Shown: positions 33,182-42,245, counted from the stretch's first letter. The stretch: 64,000 nt of DNA from JBBQXY01 sp051004815 (GCA_051004815.1 JBPCJY010000245.1:1-64000); one strand, 5' to 3'. Notes: a model not told the origin generated them from the sequence alone. Numbers and translations are program-made.

Positions 33182-33445
33182 GGGATACCTCCGTCTCACA
33201 AATAAATAATTCATTGTGTTACCCCTCCTCTTTGAGATTTTTATAAGATACGGATAACAATGGGGAAGAGATTACTGTCGCTCCATTATATTGCACGACC
33301 TCAAGTTCGCTGCTTCAAAATAGAAACTTCCCAGGGGAGTTAATCGTGCCTTAGTTGAAAAGATATTACGCAAACGTAGTCTTTGGCATTCGAGCCATGT
33401 TCATTATGCAGTCAAAACGAGCACATACGAGAAAGGAATCCATGC

Positions 33446-33754
33446 ATGGGCAAATTTATACGAACACTCCTTCTGGGCGTGGGCATTGGTCTACTGATCG
33501 CGCCTAAGCGCGGCGAAGAGATGCGCCAACTGTTGACGGACCGTTTCCAGCAACTAGGAAACTCCTTTGCAGGAAATAGTCAGCAGAGCCAATCCAGCAG
33601 TCAATCCACCTCTAGTGAGAACACGACGGAAGCGCGTCAGTTGAAACACGTTGCGGAAGCAGCGGAGGAACATTCGATGATGTACACGCCGCCGACGGCG
33701 AACTATGAACCAGCCTACCCTGAGTATGTCAACCCTGAGCAGAAGCCCAGCTAA
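33446..33754 (+). CDS. YtxH-like small protein
   Basis: 102 residues. The N-terminus MGKFIRTLLLGVGIGLLIAPKRGEEMR has a short hydrophobic segment followed by the APxxGxE pattern typical of YtxH-domain envelope-stress proteins. The remainder is hydrophilic and low in complexity (Ser/Gln-rich, then Pro/Tyr/Glu-rich). AAAGGA lies nine bases before the ATG; in-frame upstream ATGs give a Cys-rich extension without a site. Followed by a long hairpin. Confidence 0.75.
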   Translation: MGKFIRTLLLGVGIGLLIAPKRGEEMRQLLTDRFQQLGNSFAGNSQQSQSSSQSTSSENTTEARQLKHVAEAAEEHSMMYTPPTANYEPAYPEYVNPEQKPS

Positions 33755-33770
33755 TAGTTGCTTTATTCTG

Positions 33771-33825
33771 AGAAGCCAGGTGGGGAACATGCGGCCATGG
33801 TCGCCATGTTCCCCACCTGGCTTCT
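33771..33825 (+). terminator. Long perfect hairpin after the YtxH-like gene
   Basis: AGAAGCCAGGTGGGGAACAT plus one base pairs over 21 bases with the opposite arm (33805-33825) around a 13-base loop. It begins 16 bases after the stop codon at 33754. No T tract. Confidence 0.75.
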
Positions 33826-33859
33826 CTGCTGGGTTGAGGTTAGTGCTGCCAAAAAATGC

Positions 33860-33888
33860 TTGACAGAAGTGAGGATGGACGGTATAAT
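33860..33888 (+). promoter_or_regulatory. Consensus promoter of tRNA-Thr
   Basis: TTGACA, 17-base spacer, TATAAT: a full match to the sigma-70 consensus. The expected start is near 33895, about 14 bases before the tRNA. Confidence 0.92.
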
Positions 33889-33908
33889 CGTTTTGTTGTA
33901 GGGACTAA

Positions 33909-33980
33909 GCCGGTGTAGCTCAGTGGTAGAGCAAACGCTTCGTAAGTGTTAGGTCGCGGGTTCGAATCCCATCACCGGCT
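33909..33980 (+). tRNA. tRNA-Thr (anticodon CGT)
   Basis: 72 bases without CCA. Acceptor GCCGGTG/CACCGGC with T as discriminator; anticodon stem AACGC/GTGTT around loop TTCGTAA, anticodon CGT; T arm CGGG-TTCGAAT-CCCA. The run CTTTTTTATT directly after it serves as terminator. Confidence 0.95.
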
Positions 33981-33985
33981 CTTTT

Positions 33986-34092
33986 TTATTCTACAGATGA
34001 CAGCACTTCTTCCCAATTATTAGTCTCATGCATTTCTCTCCAATGACGCTTGGCGTGACAGTTCACACATACTACATCGCATTTTTCTATTT
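33986..34092 (-). pseudogene. C-terminal remnant of an HNH endonuclease behind tRNA-Thr
   Basis: On the minus strand the frame reads EIEKCDVVCVNCHAKRHW, then REMHETNNWEEVLSSVE and TAA at 33988. This matches the end of the HNH protein at 22695-23168 (EIEKCIVLCANCHFIRHY). Upstream the frame runs into the last codons of the glycosyltransferase gene in another phase, without the first Cys pair or the central His, so only the second half of the HNH motif is left. The relic starts six bases after the tRNA. Confidence 0.7.
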
Positions 34093-35844
34093 CATCCCCT
34101 TTCTCACCCCCGTGAAGGTAAAAAATGTATTCGCACGAATGTTGTTTGGGTGGTGGGAAAGTGTAGTGTGGTGGGGAAGATAGATATCGTAGCCATCGAA
34201 GGTGAGATGCTGAAACGGGATCGTTGGTGGCGCGGCCTTGCCTGTAAAAGTTGTGGGTGGGGGAGAGCCAACATATAATACATAGGCGGCATAAGGATCG
34301 GCCTTCACGATACTGGCGTAAGAGGTATAGCGATTAAAGCCGACTTGCCCTTGTGTGTCGATGACAGCACAAATGATCTTTTCGTCGCTTTGGAAGATGA
34401 CGCGGTCACATGTCCAGTAATCGGAGTAGATACGGGTGGCACCGATATGCAAGAGGTCATGAATCAAAGTGTCTTGCTGCCGTTGCGCAGCCTGGGCAGC
34501 TGGTAATTCATCAAAGATGCGTATGGTTCCGGTAAGAAAAACGAGCGCAATCAGGAGGAGCAGTACACCTTTGGCTACTACGATAATCCTGGCGGGTTTT
34601 GTGGTAGTCCGGGTATCAAGCCAAAGCGGTGAGAGCACGGCAGGGATGACAATCAGTAAACCGACCAGGTAGCGGGCAATACTCTGCGGGAATAGGGCTG
34701 CATTGGGGCTGATGGCATACAGGAACATGGCAAGTCCTGCACTGCCCAGCAGCATAAGGCGAGCAAAATGGCGCATAAATGACTGTCGCTCTTCAGACGG
34801 CATGGGTCTGGTAGCAATGTGAGAGCGTAGTTTCCAGAGGGCAGCGAGTGCAACGAATATAGCAATTGCCCATAATAGCGTATAACTCAGTCCCCAACTC
34901 GCGTACTCTACGGTGCAACGGAAAGGATGTGGGCCTGCAAAACCGATATTTCTCCCACTTATCACGGAACAGGTAGGATTCACACTTGTAATGATGGGTA
35001 AGCTTACGAGAAATGCTCCCTTTACCTGACTGATAACTGGAAAATGATACACTTTAGCCGCGTCATGGATGGCTAGAAGCACTGATAAAGAGTCTTGTCC
35101 CGGCAGTGCCGTGAAATTGTAGAGGAGCAGCGGGAAGGCACCAATGATGAAACCTATCACAAGACAAGGTAAGGCCCATGTCCGCCACTCGCGCCAATAA
35201 CCCACAATGAGCAAAATTCCTGCCATTAGCACAAATGGCATCAGCAATAGGTCACTCCAGAGTCCTAATCCTGCTGCTAAGCCCCAACAACCAAACATAA
35301 TAGAACGCCGCCATTGGCTACCGTGCGTTGTTGGGCGGTTGAGCGTTAGTGCAAGCCAGGAGGCAATCAAGAAGAGCAGCGTGCCAAAAAGCAGCGTCTC
35401 AGGATAGCCGCCGTAAGCATAGAGTTCCACCTTCAAGGTGCCATCCGCGCCAAGGCTGAGCAAAATGAGTGTAGCCAAGGCTAAATTTTTCGAGTAGAGC
35501 AGACTCGTCAAAAGATATATACTGATCAGGAAGAGCACGAAGATGATGATGAGACCGAGCCGTAACGTGAATGTTGAAGCTCCAAATAGATGAAAGAGTC
35601 CTGCACCCAAGAACGCTTCTAAGGAACCCATGTAGTTTTGGCCATACATAAAGGTCGGATGCTCTCCACTCTGCGCGATATGCAATGCCATTAAACCCAT
35701 GGTACTCTCATCGCTGTTAGTCACAGGCCAATTCTGACTGATAATGATGAGGCGCAGTAATACGCCTATCGCGATGATAACCAGCGCAGTCCACTCATGT
35801 ATCCCTATTTTTACCAGTTTGAGGATTTTGTTATGCTTCAACAT
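34087..35844 (-). CDS. GT39-like membrane glycosyltransferase
   Basis: A 585-residue polytopic membrane protein with about eleven hydrophobic segments spread over the first 430 residues and a soluble C-terminal domain. The first outer loop has NSDESTMGLMA, the Asp-Glu position used by GT39/ArnT-type lipid-linked sugar transferases, then GQNYMGSLEAFLGAGLFHLFG, typical of that fold. It would transfer a sugar from a polyprenyl-phosphate donor on the outer face of the membrane. Donor and acceptor unknown. Its last codons overlap the HNH remnant. Confidence 0.75.
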   Translation of the reverse strand: MLKHNKILKLVKIGIHEWTALVIIAIGVLLRLIIISQNWPVTNSDESTMGLMALHIAQSGEHPTFMYGQNYMGSLEAFLGAGLFHLFGASTFTLRLGLIIIFVLFLISIYLLTSLLYSKNLALATLILLSLGADGTLKVELYAYGGYPETLLFGTLLFLIASWLALTLNRPTTHGSQWRRSIMFGCWGLAAGLGLWSDLLLMPFVLMAGILLIVGYWREWRTWALPCLVIGFIIGAFPLLLYNFTALPGQDSLSVLLAIHDAAKVYHFPVISQVKGAFLVSLPIITSVNPTCSVISGRNIGFAGPHPFRCTVEYASWGLSYTLLWAIAIFVALAALWKLRSHIATRPMPSEERQSFMRHFARLMLLGSAGLAMFLYAISPNAALFPQSIARYLVGLLIVIPAVLSPLWLDTRTTTKPARIIVVAKGVLLLLIALVFLTGTIRIFDELPAAQAAQRQQDTLIHDLLHIGATRIYSDYWTCDRVIFQSDEKIICAVIDTQGQVGFNRYTSYASIVKADPYAAYVLYVGSPPPTTFTGKAAPPTIPFQHLTFDGYDIYLPHHTTLSHHPNNIRANTFFTFTGVRKGMK

Positions 35845-36349
35845 CTTCTCACATACTTCCCATCATTCTATACAATTGTCCAGATGTACTTCTCTCTATA
35901 GGTAATTATACTTAACGATGGTAAGATAGCAGATGGTTGCCTATGATGCAATGTATTGGGTATTTTTGTTGTTTGCTTACCACAATTTGACTTGACGCTC
36001 TCTCGCGCTTGTGGTAATGTTTTTGTACGGATAAGAGTTTTATTATGCAAGAGTAGGAGGTGGCCCAGTTGGCTACCCTCATCATTTTGCACTCGAACAG
36101 TGTGGTTTAGCTGGTTTGAGTGCATGCATCCTAACGCAATAGGATTTTAGATAGAGAGTGACGTCATTGCAGTGGCTTGACGCTTGTTTGCTCTATCGCT
36201 GTATGTTTGCAACTAACGTTTCTCGGCGAGCTTACTACTCAACTGGCTCCATAGCTTCTTGCCTTCCACACTGCCTCCACAACGATCTTCTTTCAACAAC
36301 AGTCTTTTTTATGCTGCCGTGAGCCTATTATAAAAATGATAGCGGCGTC
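35845..36349. other. Gene-free stretch between divergent genes
   Basis: About 500 AT-rich bases between the glycosyltransferase and MFS genes. A weak promoter-like pair TTGACG, 17 bases, TAATGT occurs near 35990 on the plus strand, far from the MFS start. I see no gene, RNA or repeat in it. Confidence 0.5.
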
Positions 36350-37726
36350 ATGCAGCAGATACCCGAATGGAGCTCTCTTGTGAATTCGCCTATAACAACA
36401 CCCGTACCGGATACTGTGAAAAGGAAGCCGGGAGTGCTGATAAATCGTAACTTTGCCTTACTGTGGCTGGGGCAAACGATCTCGTTTACCGGTGATTTTG
36501 TCTTTGATACCATCCTTGTGCTCTGGGTCGCGAGCACTATCGCGAAGGGGCAACCATGGGCACCGCTGGCGGTGAGTGGTGTCGTCTTCATGGCGGCACT
36601 ACCCGCGTTTATTGTCGCCCCTATCGCGGGGGTGCTGGTTGATAATTGGGATAATAAGCGCGGGACGATGTTACGTATGCACTGTTTCAGTATTGTGCTG
36701 ATCTTGCTGCTCTTCCCGTTGACCGGTCTGGTGCCGTTGATCGCTGGTGGTCAGTTGCCGGTCTGGTGGAAGTTGGCCGCGATCTATACTGTTGCCCTTT
36801 TGATAGGCAGCATTGCACAGTTTTTTAATCCAGCAGAGGTGGCACTGCTGAGTGATATTGTGGACGCGCCCGAACGCACACGCGCAACAGGTCTGCACAC
36901 CCTTATGCTCAATCTGGCTTCGCTGCTGGGTCCCATTGTAGGGGCGTTCCTCTACTTTGCGTTGGGAGTGCAGAGCGTTCTGCTATTGAACATTCTCTCC
37001 TTTGTCGTGGCATTGTTCACTATCCTGGCGATACGTATTCCTCCGGCTGGAGGAGAACAGGCAGAGCGACGACAACCTGTACAAAACGGCGGCTTATTGC
37101 GCGGTTTTGTGGACGGATTACGTTTCTTCGGGAGCAATCGAATCCTGCTCACACTGCTGATTACGGGGGTAATGTTAGAATTTGGCGGCACCATGCGCAA
37201 TACGCTGGGCGTGTTTTTTCTCGTCCAGAACCTGCATGCAGCCGAGAATTTGTATGGGGTGCTGGGTACTGCTTTTGGGGCTGGTTTAATACTTGGAGCG
37301 ATCATTGTCAGCTACCTGGCCCAACGTATTGGTCGTGCAAGAACATATTGGTTCTCAGCCATGGTACTGGGCATACTCACCATCGTATTCGCCCGGCAGA
37401 CAAGCTTTGTGCCAGCAATGGTGGTCATGTTTTTCCAGGGGCTGATCAATAGTGGGACCGAGGTTATTATGATCGCTCTCGTCATACAGGTTGCGCCACG
37501 CGATTTCATTGGCCGGGTGCTGTCAGTGTTTACCCTGGTGTATGGGCTGTCGTGGATGATATCGGCATTTCTCACTGGTTATCTCGCCAGTGTCGTGCTG
37601 CATAACTTTCACGCGGTAGTGTTTGGTATCGTCTTTGGGTCACTGGATACGCTCTTTATCGCCGTTGGTATCATGGCTATTGTGAGCGGCATATATGCGA
37701 TGCTGACACTACGCGGAAAAATGTAG
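36350..37726 (+). CDS. MFS transporter (EntS/macrolide-efflux type)
   Basis: 458 residues with twelve hydrophobic segments. The start of the fold, NRNFALLWLGQTISFTGDFV, and the loop GVLVDNWDNKRGTMLR between helices 2 and 3 (MFS motif A variant) place it with the EntS and macrolide/tetracycline-efflux type MFS exporters. Probably drug or siderophore export across the inner membrane; the substrate is unknown. The ATG at 36350 has no convincing ribosome-binding site, so the start is uncertain by up to 30 codons. It is followed after a few bases by an inverted-repeat element. Confidence 0.88.
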   Translation: MQQIPEWSSLVNSPITTPVPDTVKRKPGVLINRNFALLWLGQTISFTGDFVFDTILVLWVASTIAKGQPWAPLAVSGVVFMAALPAFIVAPIAGVLVDNWDNKRGTMLRMHCFSIVLILLLFPLTGLVPLIAGGQLPVWWKLAAIYTVALLIGSIAQFFNPAEVALLSDIVDAPERTRATGLHTLMLNLASLLGPIVGAFLYFALGVQSVLLLNILSFVVALFTILAIRIPPAGGEQAERRQPVQNGGLLRGFVDGLRFFGSNRILLTLLITGVMLEFGGTMRNTLGVFFLVQNLHAAENLYGVLGTAFGAGLILGAIIVSYLAQRIGRARTYWFSAMVLGILTIVFARQTSFVPAMVVMFFQGLINSGTEVIMIALVIQVAPRDFIGRVLSVFTLVYGLSWMISAFLTGYLASVVLHNFHAVVFGIVFGSLDTLFIAVGIMAIVSGIYAMLTLRGKM

Positions 37727-37732
37727 TTCCCA

Positions 37733-37846
37733 CCAGGGCGACCGCAAGGGATCGCCCCTACTATACACGACGTGGCTCTGCGAGCCGCTTCCCGTAGGGA
37801 AGAGAAAATCGTATAGAGTAGGGGCGATCCCTTGCGGTCGCCCTGG
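37733..37846. repeat. MITE-like element with perfect 30-base inverted repeats
   Basis: CCAGGGCGACCGCAAGGGAT, continuing to 37762, is repeated in inverted form at 37817-37846 without a mismatch; the 54-base centre adds ACTATAC/GTATAGAGT. Partial copies of the same sequence lie at 27624-27640 and 62014-62039, so it is a dispersed family. It sits directly after the MFS gene and could also act as terminator. Confidence 0.85.
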
Positions 37847-37899
37847 AAAACGTGCGGCATAGCTTCAGTGAATGTCTATTGGGTGCAATCCATTTCGCC

Positions 37900-38445
37900 C
37901 TACGTGAATAGTGGACACTCGTCCCGAAACTGTTGCACTAGTTGCTCAACGGGCAATGGGGTTTGATGCATAAGAATGGGGGCGGAGACATTCAGGGTTA
38001 AAATTTTCCGGTTCAATTCGCGCAGCGTTTTTTCGTATTCGGCGGCGGCCTTCTCGACCGCCGCGTTGAAGGCGCGTTTCTCGCTGGGGAACGGGGGTAC
38101 GCGACGGGAGCGCAGGTTAGCTCTTTGATGACGAATCTTCGCCATTCTGGCCTCGATACGCTCACGCTCGGTACGTATCTCTTTGGCAAGCTCAATTTCC
38201 TGTGGGGCGTAGCCGTTGCTTTGGAGTACATGGTAACTTAACGCCTTATCTCCGGCATAGGTGTTTTCCAGGAAGGTTAAGGGCTTGCCAGTGCCTTGCA
38301 AATTATCGAAATCACCGCGCTCCATGGCTTCGCGAATTTGTTCACTGACATAGTCTTCAAAGCGTCGGCCATAATATTTGTGGCTGGTCTGCGCGTCCTC
38401 ATCTTTGGGCTGTTTGGACGACTTGCGCCAATCTTTGCTGTCCAT
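37900..38445 (-). CDS. DUF1992 (DnaJ homologue subfamily C member 28) domain protein
   Basis: 181 residues. The conserved domain covers residues ~25-100: RRFEDYVSEQIREAMERGDF, DNLQGTGKPL, then ALSYHVLQSNGYAPQEIELAKEI. The rest is basic and coiled-coil-like (ERERIEARMAKIRHQRANLR). The domain is found alone in bacteria and beside J domains in eukaryotes; its function is not established. Follows larC, 29 bases downstream on the same strand, and may be in one unit with it. Confidence 0.85.
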   Translation of the reverse strand: MDSKDWRKSSKQPKDEDAQTSHKYYGRRFEDYVSEQIREAMERGDFDNLQGTGKPLTFLENTYAGDKALSYHVLQSNGYAPQEIELAKEIRTERERIEARMAKIRHQRANLRSRRVPPFPSEKRAFNAAVEKAAAEYEKTLRELNRKILTLNVSAPILMHQTPLPVEQLVQQFRDECPLFT

Positions 38446-38474
38446 CGGGTACTCAATTTCCAGGTAAGTACTGA

Positions 38475-39686
38475 CTATTGGTTCACATTCTCTGTAGTAA
38501 TTATAGCTGATGCCAGGGTACGTTGTGCAACCTCGTAGACCTCGGCCAGGGATATATTCTTCTCACGGGCAATGCGTTGGCACTCTTCATATTCAGGGGC
38601 GGCACTGAGCACACGCGCTCCCAGACGCTTCACCTTCACAAACATGGTGCCAAGAGGGGTATCTATACGCTCTTGCGTGCGCTGTGCCTTGCGTCGTTGC
38701 ATCTGTTGCAAACGTACTCCTAATGTGCTGGTCTCACGCAATAAGACCTGCGCCAGGACCTCGCCCATCTCCTGGGAACATATAACAGTAACCATGGTGG
38801 CAGGACGATTCTTTTTCATTTGCAGCGGCGTATAGCTCACGTCCAGGGCACCGGCAAGCAAGAGCGTATCCATCAGACCGCCGAGTAGTTCACCGGTCAT
38901 ATTGTCGATGTTGCTTTCGATCACTGTGACCCAATCGGTATCGGCCCCATCGCCGTATAGCTCTTGCGGTTGACCTACGCAGAGACGCAGACAGTTTGGC
39001 CAGGGCAGCTGCTTTTGTCCAAAACCGTAGCCGACCTGGGTGATGGCAATAGTGGGCGTTGCAAAGCGAGCCACGGTGGCCAGGATGGCGGCACCAGTGG
39101 GAGTGACCAGTTCTCCTTCGACTGGACATGGTTTCCAGGGCGCATTGACACGGCGCAGTATCTCCAGGGTAGCAGGTGCAGGCACTGGCAATAACCCATG
39201 AGCCGTTCGCACATGGCCGCTGGTCAAGGGCAGAGGTGAGGCATAAAGCTGTGTAATACCCAGGGTATCCAGCGCGATAGCCGCTCCGGTGATATCGACG
39301 ATGGCGTCAACCGCTCCTACCTCGTGAAAGTGAACCTCTTCGATGGTTGAGCCATGCACATGCGCCTCGGCCTCGGCCAGACGCTGGAAAATGGAGAGCG
39401 CGGTAGCGCGAATTGTCGTCGGCAACGCAGAGGCATGCAGTATCTGCGCAATATCTGCCAGATGGCGGTGCGGTTGCTCCTGTTCCGTCATTACCACATC
39501 AAAGCGTGTGCCGCGAATCCCTTTATCATTGAAAGGTTCAGCTATCAATTGATAGCCTGTGATAGGTAAGGCGGCTAAGGTTGTTTTCAGGATGTCCAAG
39601 GGTAGTCCGGCGTCAATCATCGCGCCAAGGAACATATCGCCACTGATGCCAGAATGACAATCGAGATAAGCAATTTTCTCTGCCAT
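38475..39686 (-). CDS. larC: Nickel insertion protein LarC
   Basis: 403 residues. LarC makes the nickel-pincer cofactor of lactate racemase and related enzymes by inserting nickel. Features: AYLDCHSGISGDMFLGAMID at the N-terminus, the His-rich middle (HVHGSTIEEVHFHEVGAVDAIVDI), then ESNIDNMTGELLGGLMDTLL and the CTP-binding C-terminal domain. In Lactobacillus the two halves need a ribosomal frameshift; here both are in one uninterrupted frame. larB and larE, and any racemase, are absent from the window. GGAG lies upstream of ATG 39686. Confidence 0.9.
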   Translation of the reverse strand: MAEKIAYLDCHSGISGDMFLGAMIDAGLPLDILKTTLAALPITGYQLIAEPFNDKGIRGTRFDVVMTEQEQPHRHLADIAQILHASALPTTIRATALSIFQRLAEAEAHVHGSTIEEVHFHEVGAVDAIVDITGAAIALDTLGITQLYASPLPLTSGHVRTAHGLLPVPAPATLEILRRVNAPWKPCPVEGELVTPTGAAILATVARFATPTIAITQVGYGFGQKQLPWPNCLRLCVGQPQELYGDGADTDWVTVIESNIDNMTGELLGGLMDTLLLAGALDVSYTPLQMKKNRPATMVTVICSQEMGEVLAQVLLRETSTLGVRLQQMQRRKAQRTQERIDTPLGTMFVKVKRLGARVLSAAPEYEECQRIAREKNISLAEVYEVAQRTLASAIITTENVNQ

Positions 39687-39754
39687 ATGCCAAATACTCC
39701 ATCGTTACCGTTTTTTTGGACGAGAGCAAGAACTCTCTAGTATCCCCATTCCTG

Positions 39755-39812
39755 GGGTACTGTCGGCCTCAGCCCTTCTCCCCAATATGGGGTTGTGTAT
39801 CCGACAGTACCC
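39755..39812. terminator. Hairpin between the LarC gene and the sigma-factor partner gene
   Basis: GGGTACTGTCGG pairs with CCGACAGTACCC, with an inner CCCC-AATAT-GGGG hairpin. It ends the minus-strand unit of the sigma-like gene and its partner, or isolates larC from it. Confidence 0.6.
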
Positions 39813-39836
39813 TCCCCGAAGCGAACAATCCTTTTT

Positions 39837-40235
39837 CTATTCACCTGTCAATTCCTGGCTTTGTTCGCTAGTTGTGTGTAGACCCTGAGTTTGTTCTGTT
39901 GCTAGCTCGTTCAATTGATAGGGGCCTTGCGCCTCAGCTACCAGGGACAGATAAGAAGGCAGTTCATCATGCGCACGCAACTGCTCCTGTGTGATACGTG
40001 CGTTTGCTGATTCTATGGCTATACGAAATGCTTTTGGGAGGGCAGGTACAGTGTAGGCTCCCATGGGTACATCTTCTTCAAATGCATGGAAATAGGCAAC
40101 GAAATCGGCAATTTCATTGGCATAGCGTGGATAACGCACTATGTAGGTACTGGCTTTGGGTTTATGACCGGCACGCACCTCGGCAACGTATTGTGCAGTA
40201 ATGCGTTGGATAGCCTCTTTTTGTTTGCTATTCAT
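39837..40235 (-). CDS. Hypothetical protein coupled to the sigma-like factor
   Basis: 132 residues, mostly helical, no transmembrane segment. The N-terminal half (AQYVAEVRAGHKPKASTYIV, RYPRYANEIADFVAYFHAFE) suggests a small conserved domain; the tail is Gln/Glu/Ser/Thr-rich. ATG 40235 lies inside the last codons of the upstream sigma-like gene (eight-base overlap), so translation is coupled. A regulatory partner of that factor is plausible from the arrangement; I know of no proof. Confidence 0.7.
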   Translation of the reverse strand: MNSKQKEAIQRITAQYVAEVRAGHKPKASTYIVRYPRYANEIADFVAYFHAFEEDVPMGAYTVPALPKAFRIAIESANARITQEQLRAHDELPSYLSLVAEAQGPYQLNELATEQTQGLHTTSEQSQELTGE

Positions 40236-41067
40236 GCAGCATTTCTCTTTCTGCTTCAAGTTTGCGATACAATAAGCGCAACGCACGTTTTAGCCGATTG
40301 CGTACAGTGCGATCGGTGATATCTAATATCCTGGCAGTGTCCTTTTCGGTTCTATCTTCCCAGAATATGAGCAAAACAACGGCCTTTAACCTATCTGGTA
40401 AACTGACAATCAAGCGCGGAATATCACTATGCTCGACGGCTAGCAAAGCCCTCCGGGCCATTTCATCCTCAAGCAACGGCACGAGTGGCTTAGCACCAGA
40501 TCGCTGTGCAGGCTGATCTATGCTCGCAATCAGGCGACGTGGAACACGATCACCTTTCTTTTCGCGACTGTACACCCAGTGTCCTTCTTGTCGCAGAAAC
40601 GTCTTGTATACGTGTCTACGCTCAAAGCTTAAGCAGTGCAGGAAGTTTTCTTCCCAGAACAGTTGGTTTGGGTCAATGATCGCCCGCATAACGCATTCAC
40701 AAATATCCGCGTAGAGATCGTTTACGAATACCGCCTGCTCTCCAGTGGTGAAATGCCGCGCTTTGAGTACAGTATTGGCCCAGTGCTGATTGGATGTGGC
40801 GATACGCCTGAAGAGTATCTCAAATGTACGCTTTCTGCCGACGCTATCTCCGCGCACAACCGAGGCGCGGATACATTTCACAATAACTTCCAATGGTAAG
40901 GCTCTGTGCATGTCGGACTCTTCAACACTACGCCAGTAGGCTACAGAGCCATAACTGGGCAGGGTTGTATAGAGCTGCGCCAGGTGTGTTCGATGCCTGG
41001 CAAGTGCCATCGCTTGCTCGTCATCGTCTACGGCTTGAACATATTCTTGTATCACAACATACAACAC
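40228..41067 (-). CDS. RNA polymerase sigma factor-like protein (region 4 HTH)
   Basis: 279 residues. The C-terminal 60 residues are a sigma region 4: IPRLIVSLPDRLKAVVLLIF, WEDRTEKDTARILDITDRTV, RNRLKRALRLLYRKLE. The region 2-like part (residues ~90-170, with FLHCLSFERRHVYKTFLRQE) is weakly conserved, so it resembles divergent ECF-type factors. It would direct RNA polymerase to a small set of promoters. Overlaps the next gene by eight bases. Start codon choice is uncertain. Confidence 0.75.
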   Translation of the reverse strand: MLYVVIQEYVQAVDDDEQAMALARHRTHLAQLYTTLPSYGSVAYWRSVEESDMHRALPLEVIVKCIRASVVRGDSVGRKRTFEILFRRIATSNQHWANTVLKARHFTTGEQAVFVNDLYADICECVMRAIIDPNQLFWEENFLHCLSFERRHVYKTFLRQEGHWVYSREKKGDRVPRRLIASIDQPAQRSGAKPLVPLLEDEMARRALLAVEHSDIPRLIVSLPDRLKAVVLLIFWEDRTEKDTARILDITDRTVRNRLKRALRLLYRKLEAEREMLHE

Positions 41068-41259
41068 CTTTATACAATACAGGGCAGTCCTGTTTCTGGA
41101 TTAGTATAGGCATCGAGATAAGAAACGTCAATCTCTTTCTCTCCTCTCACCTATTTCAATGAGTTTTTGGGCAAATAACCAAAAAGTTTCCGCTTTTTGC
41201 TGGATGAAGTGTATTAGTAATAGCAGAACAACAATTATTCTAAAGGGAGACCCTAAACC

Positions 41260-42234
41260 ATGCTTCAGCATACTTTTGCATCGCACAAGCAGCGCGAGCT
41301 AACTCCTGAACTGATCGTAATCAGTGAATTACGTGTTAACACGACTATTTTTGGTTGGCTCTTCGCGGCTGAAGTTGTGCAACGTAAGACCAATACCGGC
41401 AAACTCTTTCTTGATCTCAAATTACGCGACCAACGTGGCAGCGAGATCATTGCGCGTTACTTTGATCCGCCGCGCCTGACAACGCTTTTTCCACGCGAGG
41501 GCCAGGTTATTTTGTTGGAAGGTGCCGTGGAAGAGTACCGCAACCAGATACAGATCAAGGTCATACACACGCAGCCTGATGAGACCATCCCTATTGACCT
41601 TTTCACGCAAGGCACCCGTTGCGCTATTGTGCAGCTTGAGGCGGACTTTCAGCATTTAATTGAGAAAGTGGATGATCTTGGTTTGCGCAAGCTGCTTGAT
41701 TGTTGCTTTTGTACGGAGGTAATAGAACGCTTTCGGCGTTGGCCAGCGGCAGTGCGGCACCATGGGGCGGTGATTGGTGGGCTACTCGAACACACCGTGA
41801 ATGTCGCCACTATCGCGGAACTGATCTCCCATCTCTATCCATGCAATCACGATATGGTCGTGGCAGGGGCATTGCTGCACGATATCGGCAAATTGGAGGA
41901 AATGACGGAACAGATTGGCAGCGGGTTCACCGTCAATGGGCGCATGGTTGGGCATATCATCCTGGGCATGCAATATGTCCAGCGGCAAGCTGTGCAGGTA
42001 CCAACGCTTGAGGTGGAGCAGCTTGATGACCTGTTGCACATCATTCTCGCGCATCACACTAAAGACTACGGTTCGCCAGTGAATCCGTCCACAATCGAAG
42101 CATTGATCGTGCATCAAGCTGACCTGGCGGAGGCGAAGTTCACAGGCTTTTTGGAACACTGTCAACGCTCATTTGGAGCGGATGGTTGGACATCGTTCAG
42201 CACGAGCTATGGAGGGCAATTACGCGTGCCATAA
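41260..42234 (+). CDS. YhaM-like OB-fold/HD-domain 3'-5' exoribonuclease
   Basis: 324 residues. Residues ~25-110 form an OB-fold nucleic-acid-binding domain (FLDLKLRDQRGSEIIARYFD, GQVILLEGAVEEYRNQIQIK); residues ~160-310 an HD domain with HHGAVIGGLLEHTVNVA, the metal pair GALLHDIGKLEEM and LAHHTKDYGSP. This order matches YhaM, which trims RNA and single-stranded DNA from the 3' end. The ATG follows AAAGGGAGA. Transcribed alone and convergent with glgA. Confidence 0.88.
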   Translation: MLQHTFASHKQRELTPELIVISELRVNTTIFGWLFAAEVVQRKTNTGKLFLDLKLRDQRGSEIIARYFDPPRLTTLFPREGQVILLEGAVEEYRNQIQIKVIHTQPDETIPIDLFTQGTRCAIVQLEADFQHLIEKVDDLGLRKLLDCCFCTEVIERFRRWPAAVRHHGAVIGGLLEHTVNVATIAELISHLYPCNHDMVVAGALLHDIGKLEEMTEQIGSGFTVNGRMVGHIILGMQYVQRQAVQVPTLEVEQLDDLLHIILAHHTKDYGSPVNPSTIEALIVHQADLAEAKFTGFLEHCQRSFGADGWTSFSTSYGGQLRVP

Positions 42235-42245
42235 TGTATGTTTCG

